DNA from: Acinetobacter sp. ANC 3832
Lineage (GTDB): Bacteria > Pseudomonadota > Gammaproteobacteria > Pseudomonadales > Moraxellaceae
NCBI RefSeq assembly: GCF_002135415.1
Contig: NZ_NEGJ01000001.1
Location: 1-64,000 of the forward strand
Direction: 5' to 3'
Length of the DNA stretch: 64,000 nt
In this document: in pieces, positions 29,388-36,886 of the stretch
How positions within the stretch are numbered: position 1 is the first letter of the stretch
How the letters are laid out: each line of letters starts with the position of its first letter
Made by a program: the position numbers and the translations under genes
Notes under the pieces: generated by a model
Database searches by the model: none
Seen by the model: the letters and a program-made list of their open reading frames with translations, nothing else
What the model was told of the DNA's origin: nothing

Positions 29388-30541
29388 GTGTATTTAGAAA
29401 GAGCATATAGACAAATTGCTTTAATTAGCTATGGAAATGAATATTTAACAAGCTCTATTGAATCTGAAATTTTAGATCGCCACCCTTTACTATTTAACCA
29501 TTTCCCCATTTTACGAGACTTACAACACGGCACACTTTTATGCGGCTCAGCATCTCACATATTGAATAGTTTAAAAGAGCTTGGGGCTACAAGATTAAGT
29601 TTACATATTGCTAGTGATCTTACATTTCCTCAATTAGAATCTAAAATTTTTTATTTTAGTGACTCTGAAAATGCATTCTGTATTATTGCTCATTTTCCTG
29701 AACAACAATATAAAGTCTTAATTTCGTGTCAAGAAAAAGCGCAATGGCAATCTTTTGATGAACATCAAAATGAGATATTTTCGAATTACTCTAACTACTA
29801 TAATCAAACTGAAGCTTATACCTTACATGAATTAGAACTTGAAAATATTCAAATCATTGAACAAGATTTACGCCTTATTAACTGGGAACTCTTTTTAAAG
29901 GAATTTGAAAAACATGTATATTGTAATGCCATTGCAAAAAGGTATGGTATCTATCCCATTCAATTAGAAACCAATAATTGTTATGAGGGAGATTTATTTA
30001 ATCATCAAAAAGAGAAACAATATCCAATACTTCCTTTCACCTTTCATAAAAATTATGCATCCAATTTACTTGAAAATACCGCAATACTTAAAAGACAATA
30101 TGACGGTGCATCACATCCTAAAAATGAGTACTCAGATTATATACAAATGGATGATCAGGCAAAACAAGATTTTGATGTAGCTTCATCTGCCCTATCATTA
30201 ATTCACCCCATTCTTATAAAGCACTGTGCTAATCACTATCAAAACTCTGGTATTCATAATCATCATTATTTTACTGGACTGCAGATTCCATATACTCAAT
30301 CAATAATAATCCTATAACTTCTGAAAATATTTTTACTCATCACGATTTAGGAACCAAAGAGACTAGAGAAAATTCTGAAACTTCGTCTTTCAGTTGGTGG
30401 GGATTTATAACGTTTTTATCGTATTTTCTTTGGTGTTACTGTGCATTATGGGCACTTGCTTATTTTGCTGTTCATTGGGGAAATATCTTTATACTCGTTA
30501 TCGCTTTATTTTTTGCATTATATAAAGCTATTAAAAAATAA
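29388..30541 (+). pseudogene. Tail-anchored protein of unknown function, paralogue 2, frameshifted
   Basis: Paralogue of the gene at 26240. The intact frame runs from GTG 29388 to a stop at 30317 (309 aa) and lacks the expected membrane anchor. The anchor is encoded directly downstream in the -1 frame: reading NNNPITSENIFTHHDLG from about 30303 leads through a polar linker and two hydrophobic segments (WGFITFLSYFLWCYCALWAL and an FILVIALFFALY stretch) to a stop at 30541. The whole span is one base short of a multiple of three, so a 1-nt loss somewhere in 30265-30315, perhaps in the T4 run near 30270, broke the gene. AGGTAA precedes the GTG. A sequencing error or programmed frameshift cannot be excluded. 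Confidence 0.72.
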
Positions 30542-30547
30542 CCCAAT

Positions 30548-30578
30548 AAAAAAGACCGCTAAAAAGCGGTCTTTTTTT
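30548..30578 (-). terminator. rplT terminator
   Basis: A6-GACCGCT, loop, AGCGGTC-T7, just after the rplT stop; it may also serve the plus-strand gene ending at 30541. Confidence 0.9.
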
Positions 30579-30594
30579 AAATCATCGTAGATGA

Positions 30595-30954
30595 TTAAGC
30601 AGCTAATGCGCTTTTCGCTTTTTCAGCGATAGCAGCAAATGCAACTGCATCATGCATAGCGATGTCAGCAAGAACGCGACGATCGATGATGATTTGAGCT
30701 TTTTTCAAGCCAGAAATCATACGGCTGTATGACAAACCGTTTAAACGAGCACCAGCATTGATACGTGCAATCCACAAAGCGCGGAATTGACGTTTCTTTT
30801 GACGGCGGTCACGGTAAGCATATTGACCAGCTTTAATTACTGCTTGGAACGCTACGCGATAAACACGTGAACGCGCGCCATAGTAACCTTTAGCACGAGC
30901 AAGAATTTTTTTATGACGACGATGCGCCTGTACACCACGTTTTACACGAGCCAT
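30595..30954 (-). CDS. rplT: 50S ribosomal protein L20
   Basis: 119 aa, basic. Typical N-terminus [35 protein letters not shown], then [22 protein letters not shown]. Essential for early 50S assembly and, in E. coli, the autogenous repressor of rpmI-rplT. Starts 11 nt after rpmI. Confidence 0.98.
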   Translation of the reverse strand: MARVKRGVQAHRRHKKILARAKGYYGARSRVYRVAFQAVIKAGQYAYRDRRQKKRQFRALWIARINAGARLNGLSYSRMISGLKKAQIIIDRRVLADIAMHDAVAFAAIAEKAKSALAA

Positions 30955-30965
30955 TTATAATCTCC

Positions 30966-31160
30966 TTAGATGTATGGGCACATACGACGAACTGATTTCA
31001 CGTCACTTACGTGAACCATGACACAGCCGCGTAACTGACGAATACGCTTAGCAGATTTTTTGGTCAAAATGTGGCGTTTGAACGCTTGTTTACGCTTGAT
31101 GCCGTTCGCAGTCGCTTTAAAGCGTTTAGCTGCACCACGGCGAGTTTTCATCTTAGGCAT
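30966..31160 (-). CDS. rpmI: 50S ribosomal protein L35
   Basis: 64 aa, basic: [50 protein letters not shown] lies 8 nt before the ATG. Normally it directly follows infC; here infC is 5.2 kb away and rpmI has its own upstream region, shared divergently with an MFS gene. Confidence 0.97.
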   Translation of the reverse strand: MPKMKTRRGAAKRFKATANGIKRKQAFKRHILTKKSAKRIRQLRGCVMVHVSDVKSVRRMCPYI

Positions 31161-31261
31161 AACAACCTCTTTTGAACACCTGTTCGGAACGTCTGCACCA
31201 TTGCAAAACGACCTGCAGGTAAGGGAGTCAGTATTCTAAAGTAAAACTGTATAAAACAAAA
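31161..31261 (-). promoter_or_regulatory. Promoter and structured leader of rpmI-rplT
   Basis: On the minus strand a -10 TAGAAT (31233-31238) with a -35 TTGTTT or TTTTGT 15-17 nt upstream gives a leader of about 65 nt. The leader can pair ACCUG with a distal CAGGU and CUGCA with UGCAG, and forms GAAC-aggu-GUUC next to the AGAGG ribosome site. This could be an L20-responsive operator, replacing the one that in E. coli lies inside infC. Structure and role are inferred. Confidence 0.45.
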
Positions 31262-31394
31262 GCAAAAGCCACAATATTTTAGCTTCGTAGAGATAAATTT
31301 AAACACTATTTCCAATATCCAATAGCAGATGAATATGTAAACAAGTAAATGCTTAAGCTTTATAATAATCACCTTATGATAAAACTGAATCACT

Positions 31395-32660
31395 ATGAAC
31401 CCTGCGCAGGATGCTTTTGCAGCACTAAGATATAGAGACTTTTCAATTATTACGGTTAATCAGTTTTGTTTAACCCTCGCAATTTTAATTCAAGAAATTA
31501 TTGTTGCTTATTCGCTGTATCAAATTACTAAAGATCCACTCACATTGGGCTTTATTGGTTTAGCTGAAGCCATTCCATTCATTGCCCTCTCCTTATGGGG
31601 TGGATATTTCGCAGATAAGTTTAATAAACAGACCATTATGAAAATCTGTTTATTCTTTGCTTTCCCATTACCCATTGTATTGTGGGGCTTATTTCACGCC
31701 TATGGCTTAGGTCATATTGGTATTGGTGAATTATCTTGGGGAATTTATGCCGTCATTTTTGGTTTAGGTACAATCCGTGGATTTTATAATCCATCTGCAA
31801 CATCATTAAAACCGTTCTTAATCCCACGAGAGCTTTACGCCAATGGTGCAACATGGACGACTATTGGTTGGCAAAGTGGTGTCATTATTGGACCCATGCT
31901 GGGTGGTTTTATGTTGGCAGGTCTAGGACGTGAAACTAGCTTAATTTCTGTGGCAGTACTTCTGTTTATTTGCTTTTGTTTGATTTCTATTTTACAAAAA
32001 CGCACATTCCCGCCGATAGAACACAATAATTTAAAAGATAGCTTAAGCGAAGGTTTCCGTTTTATTTGGAAAACCAAGATTGTACTTTGGGCAATTTCTT
32101 TAGATTTAGTATCCGTTCTTTTTGGTGGTGTGATCGCCCTGCTACCGATTTTTGCAGAAGATATTCTAAAAATTGGTCCAGAAGGCTTAGGTTATTTACG
32201 TGCTGCTCCTTCCATTGGTGCACTTGTGACCATGATTGCGCTGACCAAATTCCCACCGACCCATCATGCTTGGCGCAACATGCTACTTGCTGTCGCAGGT
32301 TTTGGTGTGTTTACGATTATCTTTGCATTCTCAAATTCAATGTGGTTATCTTTATTTGCCTTAATGATGACAGGTGCTTGTGACAGTATTTCGGTTGTGA
32401 TTCGCCAAACGATTCTACAGATTTATCCACCTGAAAATATGCGTGGGCGGGTTGCTGCTGTGAATGGGATGTTTGTATCTTCAAGTAATGAGTTAGGTGC
32501 TTTTGAATCAGGCTTAGCCGCTAAATACATGGGAACCATTGCAGCTACACTTGTTGGTGGATGTATGACGATGGCCGTGGTTGCCCTGAGTTGGATGAAA
32601 ACTTCTGATCTATTCAAAGTCGATATTACCAAAGGACATGAAGAGTCCAGAAAAGATTAA
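31395..32660 (+). CDS. MFS transporter (EntS/MFS_3 type)
   Basis: 421 aa inner-membrane protein with about 12 hydrophobic segments. The loop between TM2 and TM3 has GGYFADKFNKQ, the family DRxxR-type motif. The sequence ending near 395 resembles the EntS-like exporter group, but the substrate is unknown. Divergent from rpmI. No clear Shine-Dalgarno is visible before the ATG. Confidence 0.82.
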   Translation: MNPAQDAFAALRYRDFSIITVNQFCLTLAILIQEIIVAYSLYQITKDPLTLGFIGLAEAIPFIALSLWGGYFADKFNKQTIMKICLFFAFPLPIVLWGLFHAYGLGHIGIGELSWGIYAVIFGLGTIRGFYNPSATSLKPFLIPRELYANGATWTTIGWQSGVIIGPMLGGFMLAGLGRETSLISVAVLLFICFCLISILQKRTFPPIEHNNLKDSLSEGFRFIWKTKIVLWAISLDLVSVLFGGVIALLPIFAEDILKIGPEGLGYLRAAPSIGALVTMIALTKFPPTHHAWRNMLLAVAGFGVFTIIFAFSNSMWLSLFALMMTGACDSISVVIRQTILQIYPPENMRGRVAAVNGMFVSSSNELGAFESGLAAKYMGTIAATLVGGCMTMAVVALSWMKTSDLFKVDITKGHEESRKD

Positions 32661-32670
32661 AACCGATAAG

Positions 32671-32693
32671 AAAGCACCAATCGGTGCTTTTTT
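32671..32693 (+). terminator. Terminator of the MFS gene
   Basis: AAAGCACC-aatc-GGTGCTTT plus further T's, 11 nt after the stop. Confidence 0.85.
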
Positions 32694-32782
32694 CTATTGC
32701 GAGTTAGGAAAAATCAGGAAATACTTAGCTCAATTTAAATCCAATGCCCTATGCACCTTAAATGCATCATCGAAAATACGCT

Positions 32783-33538
32783 ATGAAACGACTTGCTTGC
32801 CTTTCACTATTGATGACTTTGCCCATCACTGCAACTTATAGTGCTGATAATACATCAACAAAAAAACTTGCTGTGCAAAAAGTAACAGCTGAACCTGCTC
32901 ATTTAACCACTCGAATTCAATGGATTAAATATCCGCAAGTTCAATATAAAAGTGAAGATTTAGAAAATTTGGATCGTTCGGCGATTATTCGTATTCGTGC
33001 AGATGAAACAGGCAAAGTGATTGCAACTGAAATACAAGAAAGTACAGGCTTAAAAGCTTTAGATCAAAAGCTTGTGAATGCTGTACATGCTGCCAAAGTA
33101 AAACCTTATATTAAAAATGGTACTGCTTTAGAGATTATTGGCTATCAAACATTTACCTTAAAAATGGATGATTCTGAGGATAAAGCGCCTCGTAAAAATG
33201 AATGCACTTATACGTTTGCTTCAAAGAATTGGTTAAAACAAGAAAAAAATAAATCTGTACCTTTTGAATATCAGCAACAACCGCAGCTCAAGCTCGATGA
33301 AAACTTATTAAAAAACCAAGATCGTCTGGTTAAATTTAAATTTAAAGTTGATAAGCACGGTGATGTAAGTAATGTGCAATTGAAAAAGCGCTCTGGTGTA
33401 AATGCTTTAGATCAACAAGTCATTGAAGCAGTTTCAAATGCGAAAGTGACGACAATCAGAAGTTATAAAACGTTGTGGATTTATAAAAAATCAACTTTAA
33501 ATGATCAAATTGAATTTAAAGTGAATAAGTGTCAATAA
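32783..33538 (+). CDS. Periplasmic protein with two TonB C-terminal-type domains
   Basis: 251 aa. MKRLACLSLLMTLPITATYSA is a cleavable signal peptide (start at ATG 32783; an upstream ATG would bury it). Two TonB_C-like repeats follow: ...AIIRIRADETGKVIATEIQESTGLKALDQKLVNAVHAAKVKPY (about 65-115) and FKFKVDKHGDVSNVQLKKRSGVNALDQQVIEAVSNAKV (about 185-225). There is no transmembrane anchor or Pro-rich spacer, so it is not a canonical TonB; it may bind a receptor or envelope partner in the periplasm. Two cysteines may form a disulfide. Confidence 0.75.
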   Translation: MKRLACLSLLMTLPITATYSADNTSTKKLAVQKVTAEPAHLTTRIQWIKYPQVQYKSEDLENLDRSAIIRIRADETGKVIATEIQESTGLKALDQKLVNAVHAAKVKPYIKNGTALEIIGYQTFTLKMDDSEDKAPRKNECTYTFASKNWLKQEKNKSVPFEYQQQPQLKLDENLLKNQDRLVKFKFKVDKHGDVSNVQLKKRSGVNALDQQVIEAVSNAKVTTIRSYKTLWIYKKSTLNDQIEFKVNKCQ

Positions 33539-33604
33539 TCTAATCATTCAAGAATAGGGCTAGGGCTCCTAATGAGCCTTATTCTATTCTTCTTAAATTC
33601 ACAC

Positions 33605-34033
33605 TTAAAATCCAATACCCATTACAACAAAATAAATAAAAACATATCGACCTGTTTTTGCAATCGAAACGATCAACAAAAATCGCCAAAAACCTTCCTT
33701 CATTAATCCTGCAATTAAAGTAATTGGATCACCAATCACGGGGGTCCAACTAAGTAATAAAGACCAAAAACCATATTTTTGATAAATTCTTTCAGCTTTC
33801 AACATTTTAATTTCAGAAATAGGAAACCATTTTTTATCTTTAAATTTTTCTATTCTAAGCCCTAGATACCAATTAACACATGAGCCAAGGACATTACCTA
33901 TAGAAGCAACTAAAATCAGAAGTAAAGCTGAATGTTTCGCTGAAACCAATAAAGCCACCAATACTGCTTCTGACTGTAAAGGAAGTAATGTGGCTGCACC
34001 AAATGCTGAAATGAATAAAAGAAGATAAGCCAT
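33605..34033 (-). CDS. YqaA/DedA-type (VTT-domain) membrane protein
   Basis: 142 aa with about four hydrophobic segments. LPLQSEAVLVALLVSAKHS near the start and YGFWSLLLSWTPVIGDPITLIAGLMKEGFWRFLLIV are the marks of the YqaA branch of the SNARE-associated/DedA family, thought to move lipids or ions across the inner membrane. It starts 4 nt after the stop of the preceding small membrane protein, so cotranscription is very likely. Confidence 0.82.
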   Translation of the reverse strand: MAYLLLFISAFGAATLLPLQSEAVLVALLVSAKHSALLLILVASIGNVLGSCVNWYLGLRIEKFKDKKWFPISEIKMLKAERIYQKYGFWSLLLSWTPVIGDPITLIAGLMKEGFWRFLLIVSIAKTGRYVFIYFVVMGIGF

Positions 34034-34037
34034 GAAG

Positions 34038-34478
34038 TTAAGCAGTGACTTTCTTTGATCTAAGCTTATAGCTCAATATTGAAATCATCCATGGAAAAAT
34101 GAAAGCCAACCAATAGCTCCAGTCAGATTTTACAATTTTTTGAAATATCGTAAGTTGTAACCTACCTTCTGAAACTGCATTCCAATTAATATCTAAATGA
34201 AGGTAAATATATCTAAAAACCACCATATAAATCGCCAGTGAACTCACCAAAATAACAGTATTTAGAATCGTTTGTCCTAATTTAATTTGAATGAAAGCAA
34301 AGACTAAAGAAAAGATGATACTTGGTACAGCAACGACTCCCAAAACAATCCTCCATAAATAATTCATAGCAGATTGATACTGCAATATTGAGCTTAGGAT
34401 TGCAGCAATCCCAAGTATTGCAATAGATAGCGCAAAATGTTGTCTATACATATATTTGATCATGGCATATTCTGGCAT
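34038..34478 (-). CDS. Hypothetical four-TM membrane protein
   Basis: About 146 aa, not recognised. Four hydrophobic segments (near 14-32, 42-62, 68-90 and 120-140) and a basic C-terminus (YKLRSKKVTA). I prefer the ATG at 34478 because AAGAG lies 9 nt upstream; a TTG at 34490 is the alternative. Sits between another small membrane protein and the YqaA gene with gaps under 25 nt. Confidence 0.6.
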   Translation of the reverse strand: MPEYAMIKYMYRQHFALSIAILGIAAILSSILQYQSAMNYLWRIVLGVVAVPSIIFSLVFAFIQIKLGQTILNTVILVSSLAIYMVVFRYIYLHLDINWNAVSEGRLQLTIFQKIVKSDWSYWLAFIFPWMISILSYKLRSKKVTA

Positions 34479-34500
34479 CCATTTAGTCAAACTCTTGACG

Positions 34501-34794
34501 TTATTTTAGGTTTAAAGACTTTTTAGTCTTAAAGTATTCCCAATTTGCCCAAACAACTGCCAAACAAATAACCAATATTCGTGCCCATTGATAACGCTGT
34601 GCAATAGGTTCCAATATGGTTCGTTGTATACTCATATCTGTTGGATTTAAATGTGTAAGCAAACTCTGAATATGAATAATTTCAGCAAAATATAAAGCCA
34701 AGCATCCTGCTATACCCGCAATGACACTCCAATAAAGCTTCGAATTTTCTTCTAGGATACGCGTTAAATTAATAAAGAAGGCTTTCATCATCAT
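34501..34794 (-). CDS. Hypothetical two-TM membrane protein
   Basis: About 97 aa, not recognised. Two hydrophobic segments (SVIAGIAGCLALYFAEIIHI and ILVICLAVVWANWEYF). Starts at one of three consecutive ATGs (34794, 34791, 34788); a GTG at 34815 lies inside the upstream terminator and is unlikely. First gene of the three-gene minus-strand membrane set ending with the YqaA gene. Confidence 0.55.
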   Translation of the reverse strand: MMMKAFFINLTRILEENSKLYWSVIAGIAGCLALYFAEIIHIQSLLTHLNPTDMSIQRTILEPIAQRYQWARILVICLAVVWANWEYFKTKKSLNLK

Positions 34795-34805
34795 ATCCAC
34801 ATAGT

Positions 34806-34832
34806 AAAAAACCACCCTGAATGGTGGTTTTT
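34806..34832 (-). terminator. Terminator of the GST gene
   Basis: A6-CCACC, 6-nt loop, GGTGG-T5, 20 nt after the GST stop on the minus strand. Confidence 0.85.
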
Positions 34833-34851
34833 AAGTTTAGCATAAAAATTT

Positions 34852-35469
34852 TTATACTTTGATCGACAACGCTCGTTGTACTGCAGGGCGAGCCGTCATG
34901 CGCTCCACATATTCTTTTACATATGGATAATCTTCTAATTGAATACCTTGCCATTCATAACGCAAGACCCACGGTAGAATTGCCATATCTGCAATTGAAT
35001 ATTCTCCAGCAATAAATTTTTGTCCAATGAGTTGCTTATTCAAAACACTATACAAACGCTTCGTTTCCATCATAAAACGTTCAATTGCATATGGAACTTG
35101 CTCTTTGGCAAATTTACTAAAATGATGATTTTGCCCAAGCATTGGACCAAATCCACCCATTTGCCACATCAACCACTGCTCTACTTCAACACGGTCTTGC
35201 TCATTTTCTGGATAATACAACCCAGTTTTACGCCCTAAATATTGTAAAATTGCACCTGATTCAAATACCGAAATCGACTCTCCATTCGGTCCATTTTGAT
35301 CCACAATTGCAGGAATTTTATTATTTGGAGAAATTCTTAAGAAGTCAGGCTGAAATTGGTCATTTTCCATAATATTGACGGGAAATATTTGGTAATCCAA
35401 ATCCATTTCTTCTAATGCTATTGTAATTTTATGACCATTGGGTGTGCCCCAATAATAGAGATCAATCAT
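34852..35469 (-). CDS. Glutathione S-transferase family protein (YfcG/Nu-class-like)
   Basis: 205 aa. The N-terminal thioredoxin-like domain has YYWGTPNGHKITIALEE, NKIPAIVD and ISVFESGAILQYL; the C-terminal helical domain has YSIADMAILPWV. The TPNGxK motif in place of a catalytic Ser/Cys is typical of YfcG/YghU-type disulfide reductases. Substrate unknown. Monocistronic by its own terminator. Confidence 0.85.
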   Translation of the reverse strand: MIDLYYWGTPNGHKITIALEEMDLDYQIFPVNIMENDQFQPDFLRISPNNKIPAIVDQNGPNGESISVFESGAILQYLGRKTGLYYPENEQDRVEVEQWLMWQMGGFGPMLGQNHHFSKFAKEQVPYAIERFMMETKRLYSVLNKQLIGQKFIAGEYSIADMAILPWVLRYEWQGIQLEDYPYVKEYVERMTARPAVQRALSIKV

Positions 35470-35634
35470 GTTATTTACCTTTTGCCTTTCTCGTTTTTTG
35501 CATCAGATTATTGAGCTTTATCACTAGTTATAGCATGTTTTAGGTCAATAAACATTAGAATTTAAATGGCTAAAATACATATTAAAGATGCTATTTCTAA
35601 TTCTAAAAAAAGATTCATTTTTTTACTTTTTATT

Positions 35635-35662
35635 CTTGAAATCTAAAAAAGTACTCCTATAT
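35635..35662 (+). promoter_or_regulatory. Sigma32-like heat-shock promoter of hsp20
   Basis: CTTGAAA at 35635-35641 is a perfect sigma32 -35 box. TCCTATAT at 35655-35662, 13 nt further, matches five of seven defined positions of the CCCCATNT -10 box. Transcription should start near 35669. Confidence 0.65.
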
Positions 35663-35670
35663 TTAAAGTA

Positions 35671-35758
35671 CAGCAATGATGACTAACATATTGCTGGCAA
35701 CCCTGCGGATGCAGAGATAAAAGTCTTGTTTATATAACTTTGCTTATTTTAGGAGGTT
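35671..35758 (+). promoter_or_regulatory. ROSE-like RNA thermometer in the hsp20 leader
   Basis: Three consecutive hairpins. (1) CAGCAAT (35671-35677) with ATTGCTG (35690-35696). (2) CTGC (35703-35706) with GCAG (35711-35714). (3) AACTTTGCT (35736-35744) with the Shine-Dalgarno AGGAGGTT (35751-35758): all eight bases pair, two of them G-U, and G35742 is left bulged. A weak SD stem opposite a UUGCU motif with one bulged G is the defining feature of ROSE elements, which melt at heat-shock temperature and free the ribosome site. Confidence 0.72.
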
Positions 35759-35764
35759 CTATCC

Positions 35765-36223
35765 ATGAGTAACTTAAGTCTAAGCCCATTATTCCGTCGT
35801 AGTATCGGATTTGATCGTCTAAATGATTTATTTGATTACGCAATGCAAAGTGATACACCAAATTATCCACACTATAATATTGAAAAAACAGGTGATGATC
35901 ACTATCGCATCGTTGTTTCAACAGCTGGATTTAATGAAGATCAGCTTGATGTGAATCTTGAAAATCAAGTGCTCACGATCACAGGTCAATCCGTTGAAGA
36001 AAAGTCTGATACGACTGTTGAGTTTTTGCATAAAGGTATTTCCAACCGTTCATTTAAACTTTCTTTACGTTTAGATGAGCATATTGAAGTACAACATGCC
36101 AACTATGAAAATGGTCTATTAAAAATAGAGTTACAGCGTATTCTTCCAGAAGAAAAGTTACCACGGCATATTCCAATTGGCCGAAAAGAAACACAACAAC
36201 TTGCCTCACCTGAAGTGAAATAA
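35765..36223 (+). CDS. Small heat-shock protein (IbpA/Hsp20 family)
   Basis: 152 aa ATP-independent holdase. N-terminal FRRSIGFDRLNDLFDYAM is typical of IbpA/IbpB. The alpha-crystallin domain spans about 36-128 and ends with ANYENGLLKIELQRILPEE, the conserved A-x-x-x-N-G-L box. A short tail carries RHIPIG, an I-x-I/V-like motif. AGGAGG sits 6 nt before the ATG inside a ROSE-like hairpin, so translation is probably temperature-gated. Confidence 0.92.
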   Translation: MSNLSLSPLFRRSIGFDRLNDLFDYAMQSDTPNYPHYNIEKTGDDHYRIVVSTAGFNEDQLDVNLENQVLTITGQSVEEKSDTTVEFLHKGISNRSFKLSLRLDEHIEVQHANYENGLLKIELQRILPEEKLPRHIPIGRKETQQLASPEVK

Positions 36224-36228
36224 GTCAT

Positions 36229-36258
36229 AAAAAAGACCAGTTTCGGCTGGTCTTTTTT
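36229..36258 (+). terminator. hsp20 terminator
   Basis: A6-GACCAG, 6-nt loop, CTGGTC-T6. Confidence 0.9.
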
Positions 36259-36284
36259 ATGACAAGATCAAAATGAGAAAGCAT

Positions 36285-36314
36285 AAAAAAGCACTGCGAA
36301 TGCAGTGCTTTTTT
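36285..36314 (-). terminator. infC terminator
   Basis: A6-GCACTGC, short loop, GCAGTGC-T6, 15 nt after the infC stop on the minus strand. It separates infC from rpmI-rplT, which in E. coli are one transcript. Confidence 0.88.
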
Positions 36315-36329
36315 ATGTTCAACGAGTTA

Positions 36330-36881
36330 TTACTTTTTCTTTTTAGGACCAAGTAACATACCCATTTGACGACCTTCCATTTTCGGTGATTGTTCAATCA
36401 CACCAAAATCAGCCACGTCAGCTTCAATTTTTTGTAATTGAGCAAGACCGATTTGTTGGTGAGCCATTTCACGACCACGGAAACGCAAAGTAATTTTAAC
36501 TTTGTTGCCTTCTTCAAGAAACTTCAGAATTGAGCGAAGTTTAATGTTGTAATCGCCAATATCTGTACCTGGACGCAACTTAATTTCTTTTACCTGAACT
36601 TGATGCTGTTTCTTTTTAGCATCTTTTTGCTTTTGCTTCAGATCAAATAAATGTTTGTTGAAATCCATAATTTTACAAACAGGTGGCTCGGCATTGGCAA
36701 CAATCTCAACAAGATCAAGCTCAACTTCTTCCGCAGCACGCAACGCTTCAGCAAGTGAAACGATACCTTTTTGCTCCCCATCTGCAGCAACGAGACGTAC
36801 TTCTTTCGCTTTGATCTCGTCATTTAATGCAGGACGATTGCTTTTAGCACCCTGTTGTTGGTTACGGTCAGGCTGTTTAAT
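36330..36881 (-). CDS. infC: Translation initiation factor IF-3 (AUU start)
   Basis: 183 aa. The start is the ATT at 36881, five bases after the thrS stop and 9 nt after GGAG. The frame reads [31 protein letters not shown] without interruption into the rest. The N-domain ends near [15 protein letters not shown]; the linker [10 protein letters not shown] follows; the C-domain has [19 protein letters not shown] and FRGREMAH. A first ATG or common start inside the gene would lose about 46 residues. AUU is the conserved infC start: it lets IF-3 limit its own synthesis. Confidence 0.95.
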   Translation of the reverse strand: MKQPDRNQQQGAKSNRPALNDEIKAKEVRLVAADGEQKGIVSLAEALRAAEEVELDLVEIVANAEPPVCKIMDFNKHLFDLKQKQKDAKKKQHQVQVKEIKLRPGTDIGDYNIKLRSILKFLEEGNKVKITLRFRGREMAHQQIGLAQLQKIEADVADFGVIEQSPKMEGRQMGMLLGPKKKK

Positions 36882-36886
36882 CTTTC

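Noticed and set aside
31148..31393. Extended open frame upstream of rpmI
   Set aside because: AT-rich spacer sequence covering the rpmI leader; no ribosome site and no recognisable protein.
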